Assembly: GCA_023807065.1 (NCBI GenBank) | Contig: JAJJLU010003638.1 | Location: 1 to 43,084 of the forward strand | DNA: 43,084 bases | Source: Isotricha intestinalis | Taxonomy: Eukaryota > Ciliophora > Litostomatea > Vestibuliferida > Isotrichidae | Reading direction: 5' to 3' | In this document: positions 18,528 to 28,617 of the stretch, one piece after another | Position numbering within the stretch: position 1 is the first letter of the stretch | Layout of the letters: each line of letters begins with the position of its first letter | The notes under the pieces: model-generated | What the model was told of the DNA's origin: nothing | Database searches by the model: none | Seen by the model: the letters and a program-made list of their open reading frames with translations, nothing else | Made by a program: the position numbers and the translations under genes

Positions 18528-19982
18528 TTTATTTTTTATTTGAATTATTTTTCTTTCTTTTTATATAAATTAATATTTAACCTTATAAGGTTAAAAAATT
18601 AATTATTTTTTTATAAGTATAATAAATTTTGTTAATTGACTTAATTCTTCATATTAAGAAGTAAATAGATTGAATTTCAAATTTAAGGATAATATAAAAA
18701 AATATAGTTTGAGAAGAATTTTTATACATAATTTGGATTTGTTTTACTTAATGGAAATTAATAAAAAATCAATTTTTCAAAAAAAAAGAAATGAATAGTT
18801 TTATATATATTATATTAACCTATTAATTTAATTATCTAAAGTTTAAATGAATAGAAGGTAATATTATAAACATAAAAATCTTATTTAATTTATATATTCC
18901 TTTCTTATATTTTCTCAAAGTTTTAAACATATAATTTTTAATAATATTTTCTAAACTTCAAAATATAATATTAAAAAAATAAATGAAAAAAAAACATTTT
19001 AAGTAAGAAAATATTTTATACAATATAATATTTAATATATAAAGAGAAAAAATATGATTAAGAAAAAGATAAGTTTAATTAAAGTAATAACAAAATTTCT
19101 AAATTAATAAAATAAAATAAAACTAAAATATTATCAATAAAAATTTCATCTTAATGATATATTTTTCAATGATTATTAATAGAATCTTTTCATTTATTAA
19201 TTCCATAAAAAAACAATTTCAAGATATTTATAGTATAATAACAAAAAGTATGTTTTTAATTAAATATTCTTCAATTAATTATACTTTTAATTCTTTATAA
19301 TTATTATTTTTTTTACCAATAACATGAATTTCCTGTTATTGATGTAGAAATTAAAAAAATTTATTCTTCTAAATTTTTTTTAATTTTTTCTAACTTAAAT
19401 TATATGTAAATTTCTTAAATATTAGATTTTATATTCTTGAAATTTTGCTAATTTTTTTTAACGTGTGAACAATGTTTAGTGTCCCAAATACTCTTTTTAA
19501 ATTTGGGGTTTGAATAAAATTAATGTGTTTAATAGTTTGAAATTAACTCTTAGTTTGGTTGTCAGAAATTTTTTACATTTTTAATAATTAATTATTTATT
19601 TTTCAACCTTATTTGGAATAAATATAATTTTTTAATTAATAAATAATATTTATTAAAATTTTAAAAAAAACATTAAATCATTTTTTAGTATAAATTTAAT
19701 TTTAAAAATTAATTATTTTTCTCATTAAATAAAAAAATAATTAATTTATTTTAATAAAATAAAAGAAAAAAAAATAAAAAAAAAATATAATAAAATTCTT
19801 TTTTTGAAAATAAAATTTAAATTAATCTATTTAGTTAATATATAATTTATTCCAAAAATGTTTTTAATCAATCAATGTTTTCATTGATTAAATTAGTTTC
19901 ATTATTAAAATATTGAAATTATTTAAAAATTCATTACATTTAGAAATACATATATTATAAGACAAAGAGAATTATAAAGAAA
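18528..19982. other. Long gene-free region
   Basis: No intact gene. At 19483-19507 a CCCAAAT/ATTTGGG inverted repeat (7-bp stem, 11-base loop) sits in a patch at about 19455-19575 that is richer in G and C than its surroundings. A possible coding scrap at about 19325-19410 (plus strand, HEFPVIDVEIKK) is followed by stops. The rest is featureless A/T-rich sequence. Confidence 0.45.
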
Positions 19983-20786
19983 TTAAAATTCTAGTAATAT
20001 TTGAATTGCATCTTCGTAATTTCCTTTAGCCTTATTTAAAACATCTATTAATTCATCAACACTTTTATTGTCAAAAAATTCTTTAAGTCTTTCTAAATTT
20101 TCCAAAAAATCTTCTTTTTCTTCTTTTTTTTATTATCTATTTCTTTTTTATCAAGAACAAAAGATTCTATTTTATTAAGAATAAAAGATTCTTTTTTAAT
20201 TTTGTGTTATTTCCTGAAAATTTGAAAAGCAATTGTTAAATTTTAAAAATAATTTTGATTTTGAACTTTTAAATTTAAAACTTCATTTGAATAAATCTTC
20301 ATTAATATTTTTTATTTTTTCTTCTAATGCTAAATTATAATTTAAAACATTATTTTTAATCTCTTTTATTTTTTTGGGAAAACAGTATATTTTATTTTAA
20401 ACCCCTCGAATTCTTCATCTAAAAATAATTTTTCAATTTCTTCTTTAATTTCTTTTTTTTTTCTTTAATAATAATTCAACTATTTTTTGAAATTCTTCTT
20501 TTAATTTATTTAATATTTGGATTTTTATCTTTTTAATTTCAAATAAATTTTCATAATTTCATGAAATTTCAATTTAAACTTTTCTTGAGTTAATATAAAT
20601 TTATCATCTAAAGTTTTTATATTTTATTTTTTATTATAATTGTTTCTTCCACAGAATGATTAAAGCAAGGTCCATTTTTAAAAACACATTTATAACAAAT
20701 ATTTTTATTTTCTGTTAAACAATATAATTCACTGATAAATTTGAATGATTTGGATAATATATTATTGAATTTGAATTATCACTCAT
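19983..20786 (-). pseudogene. Broken B-box zinc-finger / coiled-coil / UBA-CUE-like gene
   Basis: Minus-strand reading from the ATG at 20786 gives about 17 residues. After a frameshift follows a B-box-like segment (ELYCLTENKNICYKC, then CFNHSVEE) with the Cys/His spacing of TRIM-type B-boxes, though the first Cys appears mutated. Next comes a Lys/Glu coiled-coil region with several stops and frameshifts, including a tandem ESF(I/V)L(N/D)K pair. The last open stretch, ending in TAA at 19983-19985, contains VDELIDVLNKAKGNYEDAIQ, which fits the end of a UBA/CUE ubiquitin-binding domain (the GNxExAI pattern). B-box proteins often act in ubiquitin pathways. At least three disruptions make a functional product unlikely unless sequence quality is poor. 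Confidence 0.7.
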
Positions 20787-21875
20787 TTTTTTTTTTAAAT
20801 ATAAAAAAAAACAAATTTTAACTCGCTTTTTATTTTAATTAAAGTTATCTTAACCATATAAATAAAACTTTTTGTTTTAAAAAGAATCATTTTTTAATTT
20901 GAAGATTATATATTATATTATTATATATTTAAATCATTTATATTTTTATTTTACTATCATTTAATGAATATGAATTGTGAATTAGATGAAAATTCAATCA
21001 TTAATTAGTTCAATAAAATAAATATCATATTTGAAAAAAGTAATATAATAAAATTACAATGTAAATAAATTAATTCTCATCTTCTTTTCAAAAAAAAATT
21101 GAAATATATAATTTTTCTTTTAATATTTTCTCCTTTGTATTTTATTGTAAGTCAATTAATTGTTTTTTGATATAATTAGAAATGTAAATAAAATTTTCAA
21201 AATTTAATTAATAGTAAAACATTTTTAATTTATTCAAATTTTCATAGAATAATATTTCTTAATTTTTAAATAAAAATGAAAAATAAAAAAATATTGTTTT
21301 TAATTGGCAAATTCTTGCTTATAAAAACTTGAATTTAAATGAGATTAATAACAAAATTTAAACATTGATTCCAAATTTTGACTTTATTAGATTTAAATTT
21401 GATAATTTATAGGAATTAAATATGTGTCAATCACAATACATTATATTCATTTTAAAGGAAAAGAAGGAAAAACAACATTAATTTTGAATATTCCTTTATA
21501 ATAATGATAAGAAAAAAGATAATTTTCCATATCTATTTTTTTATCATCAAAATATTAATTTCAGGATTAAATAAAAAAAATTTTAGAACTGCCAAAATAT
21601 TTTCATAATATTCTAATATTATAATATTTTTTAATTTCTTAATCTCATTAATAATATATTGAAAAATAAGAATAGACATTAATTCTCAATTCAGGTTTAT
21701 AAAATAATAATAAAATGAAAATTTCTTGAATTAATAATATATTAAAACCAGAAGAACAATTATCAGTTTTAGAATAAAGTTTTATATTATTATTATTTAT
21801 ATTTCTTTCTATTTTATAATTTTGAATTTTTAAATTATTTAATTTTGTTAATTTAAATCTATATTATTATTTTTA
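20787..21875. other. Gene-free region with weak coding-like scraps
   Basis: No intact frame. Short stretches such as HFKGKEGKTTL at about 21450-21500 and ILKPEEQLSVLE at about 21740-21778 (plus strand) look protein-like but are bounded by stops and are too short to identify. It includes the upstream region of the TMEM230-like gene. Confidence 0.4.
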
Positions 21876-22325
21876 ATGTCAAAATATGATAATGAGGAAG
21901 AAGATGATATAACAATAGAAGACATAAATAGAAAAGAAAAAGAAACAGAATTATCAGAATTGAAAGAAAAAACAAAAAAAAGAAAAAATTTAAAAAATAA
22001 TGAAAAAGAAAAAGAAGAATTAACTGAAGAACAAATGAAAAGAATAATATCAGATTATGATCCTCCTGCAATTTTAGATTGGCCAAAAATACCATATAAA
22101 ACAATATTTATAATATTACTTCTTTTATTTAGTAGTATATTATTTATTTATTCTGGAATAAATAAATATAAAGAAAATGAAAAATGGACTGTTTGGTTTT
22201 CTTATTTATTATTAGGCTCATTATTAATTATTCCAGGAGGATTTTATTCTTTTTATTTAATTAATATATTATTACATAGAGAAGGATGGAATTATGAAGA
22301 TCTTCCTGATTTAAGTGAACAATAA
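21876..22325 (+). CDS. TMEM230: TMEM230-family membrane protein
   Basis: The frame has 149 residues. A Glu/Lys-rich cytosolic N-terminus (1-60) is followed by the family core: KIPYKTI before a first membrane helix (about 75-93), a polar loop, a second helix (about 106-131) with the signature LLLGSLLIIPGGFYSFYL, and the conserved end EGWNYEDLPDL, matching the G(Y)xYDDIPD tail of TMEM230. Family knowledge: TMEM230 (DUF872) proteins lie in vesicle and Golgi/endosome membranes and act in vesicle trafficking; both termini face the cytosol. The length is slightly greater than human TMEM230 because of the charged N-terminus. It ends in TAA. Confidence 0.85.
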   Translation: MSKYDNEEEDDITIEDINRKEKETELSELKEKTKKRKNLKNNEKEKEELTEEQMKRIISDYDPPAILDWPKIPYKTIFIILLLLFSSILFIYSGINKYKENEKWTVWFSYLLLGSLLIIPGGFYSFYLINILLHREGWNYEDLPDLSEQ

Positions 22326-22633
22326 ATATATTTGAATCAAAATTTTTTAATATAAAATATATTTATTATGTTATATTATATTATTTTTTTATTGTTTTAC
22401 TTTTATTAAGGAATTAATATTTTAATTTTAAGTAAAATTTTTTGAATTTTTTTCAGTTTTTTCTCAAAAAAGGATAAAGAGAATTATTATTTTTTTCAAA
22501 TATAAAATATACAAATTATTTTGAATATTTAGAATAAATTAAAGCTAAAAACTTTAAAAAAAACCAAAAAAATTTAAAAAATTTAAAAAATCAAAAAAAA
22601 CATTGTTTTGTTTTAAAAAATCAAAAAAACCTC
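22326..22633. other. Convergent 3' spacer, A/T-rich
   Basis: This spacer lies between the convergent ends of the TMEM230-like gene and the dehydrogenase gene. Positions 22550-22625 are simple A-rich sequence with short direct repeats of the aaaaaattt / aaaaaatca type. No gene is seen. Confidence 0.5.
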
Positions 22634-23548
22634 TTATTTCTCAGGTAATCCAAAATTAGAAACTTTTCCTTCTTCAAAGAATTTACCTTGTAAATCTTTA
22701 TTAATTCCATCAGGTAACTCAATTAAATAAATTACATTATTTGCGCCATCTTTAACATCGACTTTAGCATAATTACCTCCCATTTCAGTTTTTAACCATC
22801 CAGGATGACAAGAAAAGACAGAAATACCTTCTCTACTAATTTCTCTTTTTTTAGTAAGTAATCTTGCATAAGTATTAATAATCATTTTACTAACACCATA
22901 AGTGTTTTTATACCAACCTTCTTCATCACAAGTTTCATCATTAATTGCTTCTTTAAATTTATCTGCAATTTTAAATAAATCATCTGCTGCTTTTGCTGTT
23001 TTAAATAAATTTATTAAATTATCATTTTTTAATTTTAATATATTACCACTTTTACCACCTAATAATATTATTTTCCCTTGTTTATTTATTAAATTATTTG
23101 ATATCATTTTCTCAGTAAAATTAATTGTTCCATAAACATTTACTGAAAAAGTATATTCAAAAACTTCATTTGAAAATTCTGTTCCTTTTGAAGATACACC
23201 TGCATTATTAATTAAATAATCTATTTTCTTAAAATTTTTCTTTATATATTCTATTATTTCATTTATTGATTCTTCATTTGTTATATCTAATTGATGATAA
23301 TATAATTGTTCTTTCTCCTTCTCTTCTGGATATTTCTCACAAAGTGAATTATATATTTCTTGTCCTTGTTCTTCATTTCTACTTGTTATTATTAATTTCA
23401 ATTTTGTTTTTTTCTCTAATAAATTTTCTATTATTGCATATCCTAATCCACGGTTTCCTCCTGTTATTAATAATGTTTTACGAGTATCTGTTGTCTTCTT
23501 TTCTTCTTTTTCTTTCTTTCCTTTTTTCTTTTCTACCTTTTCTGACAT
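22634..23548 (-). CDS. Short-chain dehydrogenase/reductase, carbonyl-reductase-like
   Basis: The frame has 304 residues. After a Lys/Glu-rich N-terminal extension (1-22) comes a classical Rossmann fold: the cofactor motif TGGNRGLG at 29-36, the LDIT strand, NNAG, the SVNVYGT segment with the catalytic Asn, YGVSK with catalytic Tyr and Lys, and SCHPGWLKTEMGG after it. Arg near TSRN suggests NADPH. The order and PGWxxTxMGG resemble carbonyl reductase 1 and related SDRs. The usual catalytic Ser strand (VNVSS) reads ILLGGKSG here, so the Ser position is shifted or substituted. The substrate is unknown. It ends in TAA, and the start is in a region of T-rich simple sequence (A-rich on the coding strand). 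Confidence 0.9.
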   Translation of the reverse strand: MSEKVEKKKGKKEKEEKKTTDTRKTLLITGGNRGLGYAIIENLLEKKTKLKLIITSRNEEQGQEIYNSLCEKYPEEKEKEQLYYHQLDITNEESINEIIEYIKKNFKKIDYLINNAGVSSKGTEFSNEVFEYTFSVNVYGTINFTEKMISNNLINKQGKIILLGGKSGNILKLKNDNLINLFKTAKAADDLFKIADKFKEAINDETCDEEGWYKNTYGVSKMIINTYARLLTKKREISREGISVFSCHPGWLKTEMGGNYAKVDVKDGANNVIYLIELPDGINKDLQGKFFEEGKVSNFGLPEK

Positions 23549-23734
23549 TTTCTTTTTTTATATTTTTATATTTTTTTTTTTGGGTTCAGTTATTTTTTTT
23601 ATATATATTTTTTTATATTTTTTATATAGTTTTTTATATTGGAAGTGAGTTTAATAAATTTAATTTTTGTTTTTTTTTGGTTAAATTAAAATTTAAATTA
23701 ATTAAATTTAAAGAATATTTAATAAAATAATTTT

Positions 23735-24958
23735 ATGGATTTTAATTTGGTAAATGTTGATGAAAAAAGGGAATTTATTTATAAAGAAGCAGAATTTATT
23801 ATGAAAAATGAAGATTTATTTAAAAGAGGAGTTTTTAAACTTATTAAAAAGAAGAATAATAAATTAGATTGTGGTGATATTTTAGTAAAAGATTATTATT
23901 ATTCAATAACTAAAAAAGGTTTAAATAAAAACTTTGAAAAATTAAAAGAAAATTTAAAAAAACAACCATTAAAATTTAATTCTTTAATGTCATTTAATTT
24001 AAAAAATATGAAATATAAACCACAAATAAATTCAATGAAAATTAAAAGATTAGAAATAGAAAAAGAAAATTGTTCAAATATTCAAACAACAAAAACTTCT
24101 TTAGAAAATTTTCGTTCTTTAAAAAATTCAAAAGAAAATCTTTTTAAAACAAAAATTCCAATAAAATCAGAAATAAATTTATTAGAAAATAAATTTAATA
24201 ATTTAAAACAAAAAAAAAATAATATAACAAAAAAAAAAATTGCAAATTTAAAAAAGAAAAAATTATTTAAAACAAGTTCAATGAAAGAAGTAAATGAATT
24301 AAAAAATAAACAAATAAAAATTCCTTCTACATTTTTTTCTTTAAGAAAAAAAAAGAATAAAAATAATAAATTAGAAGAATTAAATAAAATAACAACTGAA
24401 AAATTAATAAATAATTTAAAAAGAACTCAATTAAATTCAATATTAAAATATAGAAATCAATTAATAAAAGATAAAAAATCTTTTTCATATAATTTTAAAA
24501 ATACAGTGAATGATTATTTTAAAACTCATAATCATAAAAATTATTTTAGTTTATCTCCTGAAAAAGACGATAATAGATTAATTCAAACTTTAAATAAATA
24601 TGAAAAATCTTTAAAATTTATTCCAAAAATGAAAAAAACGATAAAACAAATTCAATTAATTGAAGAAGAAAATGAAAAAAGAAAAATTTTCATTTCTCAA
24701 TATTTATATAATATTAATGAAAGTTTAGAAAAAATAAGTAAATCTTTTAATGAAAATATTAATTGTGATTATATTAATTCTTTTGATTTTAGTAAAAAAA
24801 ATGAATATAAGGATAACATCAAATTATTAAATTTAAAATATAAAAATTATATTGTTGAACATAAAAAAAATAAAAGTGATATTGAAATTGCACTCACTGA
24901 TATTGAAAAAGAAAATAATAATCTTAATTATGAATTAAAAATATGGAAAAAAGTTTAA
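23735..24958 (+). CDS. Hypothetical Lys-rich coiled-coil protein
   Basis: The frame has 407 residues, no signal peptide and no membrane segment. It is strongly basic (many Lys/Asn), with helical coiled-coil-prone stretches at about 135-225 and 300-405. The ordered N-terminus (residues 1-75, with DEKREFIYKEAEFIMKNEDLF and GDILVKDYYYS) may be a small domain. I do not recognise it. It lies 186 bp from the divergent dehydrogenase start and ends in TAA. A structural (cytoskeletal or basal-body) role would fit the composition but is not shown. Confidence 0.6.
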   Translation: MDFNLVNVDEKREFIYKEAEFIMKNEDLFKRGVFKLIKKKNNKLDCGDILVKDYYYSITKKGLNKNFEKLKENLKKQPLKFNSLMSFNLKNMKYKPQINSMKIKRLEIEKENCSNIQTTKTSLENFRSLKNSKENLFKTKIPIKSEINLLENKFNNLKQKKNNITKKKIANLKKKKLFKTSSMKEVNELKNKQIKIPSTFFSLRKKKNKNNKLEELNKITTEKLINNLKRTQLNSILKYRNQLIKDKKSFSYNFKNTVNDYFKTHNHKNYFSLSPEKDDNRLIQTLNKYEKSLKFIPKMKKTIKQIQLIEEENEKRKIFISQYLYNINESLEKISKSFNENINCDYINSFDFSKKNEYKDNIKLLNLKYKNYIVEHKKNKSDIEIALTDIEKENNNLNYELKIWKKV

Positions 24959-25171
24959 ATAATTATTGATTTTTATCAATTATTATATATATATTTAGAA
25001 TATTATTCTTGGAATATCAATTTTAAAAATTATAAGTAAGAAAAAGTTTATTTTTATTAATAATTTTTTCACATAATATAAATAGAATTATATTCTTTTC
25101 TATAAAATAATTTTACATTTATTTTTTTAGAAATTTACATTTCACAATGATAATAATATTTTTTTGTAAAA
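24959..25171. other. A/T-rich spacer
   Basis: I see nothing beyond A/T-rich sequence. It is the 3' flank of the 23735 gene. Confidence 0.45.
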
Positions 25172-25440
25172 CTATATTTTTCCCTTTAATATGAGTAAAA
25201 TAGATTTAAATATAAAATCTTTATCTCTTATATCTTTTTTAATATAAAATTTAACTTATTCAATTTCTATTTTATTAAATAAATAAATATTAATTTGATC
25301 AAAATAAATACATTCAATCCCTCCGTCATTTGATAAATCAATTTAAATTTTTTTGTTTTTTCTAATTAAAAATCGAATTCAATCTATTTATTAAAAAAAG
25401 AATGATTTTTTTTCTAAAATTTGAAATAATGTTCTTATCT
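25172..25440 (-). pseudogene. Unidentified coding relic
   Basis: The minus-strand frame from 25342 down to a TAG at 25172 encodes a protein-like string (IDLSNDGGIECIYFDQINIY, then KFYIKKDIRDKDF) with a single internal TAA. Immediately upstream, to about 25440, is another protein-like stretch separated by stops. The residue mix is less Asn/Lys-simple than in random A/T sequence. I cannot name the parent gene. It is too broken to be active. Confidence 0.45.
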
Positions 25441-25975
25441 TTCTATAGATTTAATATTTATATTTTTATATTTTTTTTATTTATCACTAATTTTCATTAT
25501 ATCAAATTTTTACTTTATTGAATTTTTTTGAATTTATTTCCTATTTAAATTAAATATATATATTGATTATTTTATTTTAAAAACTTATTATTGGTCAAAT
25601 ATTTTATGATATCTCTTTTTACCATTAAAAAGATTTATAGCATATTAAATAATAATAGAATAATAAATACTTATATTAGAACAGATTAATATTTATATTT
25701 TAATTATTATATAAAAAATACGATGAATTAATCAAGTTAATATATTAAATTTTTGAAAAATTAAAAATTACATTTATTTTAATATAAATCATATCTTAAA
25801 AGGATAAACATATATACTATATATTTTTATTCTTTTATTTGGATATAATTTCTTTTGAAATCCAATTAAAAAATATTTAAATATTTTTATTATAATTTAA
25901 TTATAGTTCTGTTAAAACATAAATAAAACCAATAATTATTTAAAATAAATATATTATTTAAATATATTAAGGAAA
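25441..25975. other. A/T-rich spacer
   Basis: I see no gene. It is very A/T-rich with no supported repeat or RNA, and serves as the upstream region of the broken gene at 25976. Confidence 0.45.
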
Positions 25976-26824
25976 TGGATGCACCCAAGCCAATTGAAAA
26001 AATTAAATTAACAAAATCATATACAATTATTTCAGATAAAAATCATTCATTTTATTTTACAATACATTCAATTATTTATATTTTATCAAGACAATATTAT
26101 TGAACATAATTATGAAATAAAATTAAAATTAGAAGAATTAAAGAAAAATAAATATTTATCGATATGTGATAATATTGATGAAATATATAATGAATTAATA
26201 AATTTATTAGATAAAAAATAAATCAAAAATAATTGAAGGAAAAAATGAAATTTATTTAAATATTCCAACTGAGCATTCAAGGATTAAAGAAATAGAATTT
26301 TATATGAAAGAAATAGTAATGAATAATAATGAAAAAATATAACAAATATTTTCACTTATTTCAAATTTAAAAGAAGAAATAAACAATTTAAAAGGAAATA
26401 ATAATAATATAAAAGAGGATATAAAGATAATAAATAATAGAATAAAAATATTAGATGAATTTAAACAAAATAAAATTGAAATAAATTTGTAATATATATT
26501 AAATAAATAAATAGAGAGTAAGATATTAATTATTAATTAATATAATGAAATATGAATTATATTAATGAACATTTAAATAAAGAAAAAGATGGAATTAATA
26601 TTACTTTATTTAATCCAAAAGAACATTATTTACAATTTTATTTAACTTCAAATAAAAATAAACAATTTGAACTTGAATTACACTGTAATTATTCTCCTAA
26701 AAAGTTAAAATTTGAATCTATTAAAATAAAATTATTTGAAAATGAAACATCAAAGGAATTAAACCAATATTTTGATTATTTATCTGATTTTTTTAAAAAA
26801 ATGAATGAATTATATAATCATTAA
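25976..26824 (+). pseudogene. Multiply broken coiled-coil gene, unknown family
   Basis: It starts with MDAPKPIEKIKLTKSYTIIS. After about 42 codons a frameshift leads to FYQDNIIEHNYEIKLKLEEL and on to DKK plus stop. Another one-base shift leads to KSKIIEGKNEIYLNIPTEH, with a CAA-like codon now TAA near 26340, then a heptad-like coiled coil (LISNLKEEINNLKG) to a stop at about 26490. The last part, 26552-26824, is an open 90-codon frame (NPKEHYLQFYL, then KLKFESIKIKLFENE). The fragments are collinear and protein-like, with charged helices, so I read them as one decayed gene. I cannot rule out poor base calls. Function unknown. Confidence 0.6.
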
Positions 26825-27051
26825 ATTTATAATTCAAATATAATATATTTATTAATTTTAGATAATCCTTTATAATATTTTTAAATTTAAAAAAAAAATA
26901 ATTATAAGTAATACCTATGAATTACTTTATGTAAGATTAAAGAAAGAATAATTACAAATCAATTAATTTATTTATATATTTTTTAAAAAGTAAAAATATT
27001 TTTAAATATAAATTAAATAAATATTAAAATATAATTATAAAAAAATAATAG

Positions 27052-28617
27052 ATGAAAAAACAAAAAGAAGAAAAATTAAATTCAGAACTTCAATTAGATT
27101 TTAACATAGAAAGAAATCCTACTTTTTATAATGGAACAGTAAATTTAGAAAACAATTTTTTGAAGAAAATGAATATAAATAAAATAATAGATGGTAAAAA
27201 AAGGGAAATAAAATTATTAGTTAAAAAAAAATTAGGAAAAACAGAGTTTTCAATCAATAAAAGAAAACCAAGTCCATTAAAATTTTTAGAAAAAGGACTT
27301 GAAAAATTATTTTTTTCAAGAAATAGTGATTTATTAATTCACTTTCCAAAAATAAGAAAAAAATTATGGTATGAACAACAAAGAATTTCAAATGATTTAA
27401 ATGAAAAAATTGATATTGGTTCTTTAGTATATTTTCAATTAAAAGATTCTAAATTAAATAATCTTAATGAAAAATATTTGAAAAGAAGTTCAATTTTTAA
27501 AATTGAAAATTCTGCAGATACAGTTGAAAATGAAATTCAAAAAATAATGACTCAAAGAAGAAGACAATCTCAAATGTTAAAATATAGGAAAAGTATTACA
27601 GAAAATAATCAAAGTCCAAATTCTAATATAAATATTATTTTAAATCCATCTTCAAATCAAAATTTAAATTTAAATCCAAATTCCAATTCTAATTTAAATA
27701 ATATAAATCAAAACTCAAATACAATAAATTCAACAATAAATACATCAAGAAATAAAATAAATATTATTACTATTAATAATAATAATACTGATAATAATAA
27801 TAAAAATAATAACAATAAAAATATGGATGATAATAATAATGATAATAGTAATAATAAATTATTTAATACAATAAATAATTCTTCATCGAAAAAATCAAGA
27901 AATAAAATTCCAAATTTATTTAAATTAACATCATATAACACTCCAAAAAATAAGAAGATAAAACCATATTTAACAACATCATTAAGTAATACTCAAGAAA
28001 ATTCAGATAATAATAATAATAATAGAATGATAGAAACAAATTCAACTTCAAGAACAATGAAAACAAAAAGTACATTTAATTTTTTTTCTTCATTTAAATC
28101 AAATACTAAAAAAAAATCATTAATAAAGCACAAAAAAATTCGTAGTTATTTAATAGAAAAAGTATCACTATTAGGAAAATCAACAAATAAATGTAATAAT
28201 CAGTTATATAAAATAGTAGATAATTCAAAAAATAAAGAGAGAGAATTATCAAGATTAAAAGATTTAGAAGAAATATTTTCAATGAAAAGAAGAGAAAAAA
28301 ATCCATCAGTAGAAAAAACAAAAAATTTAGTTTATCAAGCTAAAAATGATATTTATTTTGGAATGGATAAACATAAAGCAGATTTATTAACTTTAACTGA
28401 TGAAGTTACTAGAATGCCTGATGATGTTGCTTTATATTTAGTTGATAGAATTGCTAAAAATTATGAAAATAAAAGTAATTTAGTTGAAGAAGTTACTAAT
28501 CAATTAAATTTAAATCCTATTATTAAAAATATTAGAAATATTCAAGCTAAGAAATTAAGAGATAAATTAAAAAATAATTATCAAAAAATTCTCATGTTAG
28601 ATGCTAAGTTAGAATAA
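27052..28617 (+). CDS. Hypothetical Asn-rich protein with ordered ends
   Basis: The frame has 521 residues. The N-terminal 170 residues are moderately complex, with FLEKGLEKLFFSRNSDLLIHF and KKLWYEQQRISNDLNEKIDI. Residues about 195-285 are a long Asn/Ser low-complexity tract encoded by aat-rich trinucleotide runs. The last 150 residues (RELSRLKDLEEIFSMKRREK; TDEVTRMPDDVALYLVDRIA) form a helical, charged and apparently ordered C-terminal domain. There is no signal peptide or membrane segment. I do not recognise the family. It ends in TAA. Confidence 0.65.
   Translation: MKKQKEEKLNSELQLDFNIERNPTFYNGTVNLENNFLKKMNINKIIDGKKREIKLLVKKKLGKTEFSINKRKPSPLKFLEKGLEKLFFSRNSDLLIHFPKIRKKLWYEQQRISNDLNEKIDIGSLVYFQLKDSKLNNLNEKYLKRSSIFKIENSADTVENEIQKIMTQRRRQSQMLKYRKSITENNQSPNSNINIILNPSSNQNLNLNPNSNSNLNNINQNSNTINSTINTSRNKINIITINNNNTDNNNKNNNNKNMDDNNNDNSNNKLFNTINNSSSKKSRNKIPNLFKLTSYNTPKNKKIKPYLTTSLSNTQENSDNNNNNRMIETNSTSRTMKTKSTFNFFSSFKSNTKKKSLIKHKKIRSYLIEKVSLLGKSTNKCNNQLYKIVDNSKNKERELSRLKDLEEIFSMKRREKNPSVEKTKNLVYQAKNDIYFGMDKHKADLLTLTDEVTRMPDDVALYLVDRIAKNYENKSNLVEEVTNQLNLNPIIKNIRNIQAKKLRDKLKNNYQKILMLDAKLE

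Noticed and set aside
19317..19345. caataaca...tgttattg inverted repeat as a terminator or RNA gene
   Set aside because: An 8-bp stem in A/T-rich DNA is expected by chance, and no further structure supports it.
19500..19512. Telomere-like ggggtttg
   Set aside because: A single G4T3-like word, not repeated, in the middle of the window. It forms one arm of the hairpin.
26320..26360. TAA read as Gln (ciliate code 6)
   Set aside because: It would fit locally, but 17 intact genes terminate in TAA, and reading through those stops gives no sensible extension.
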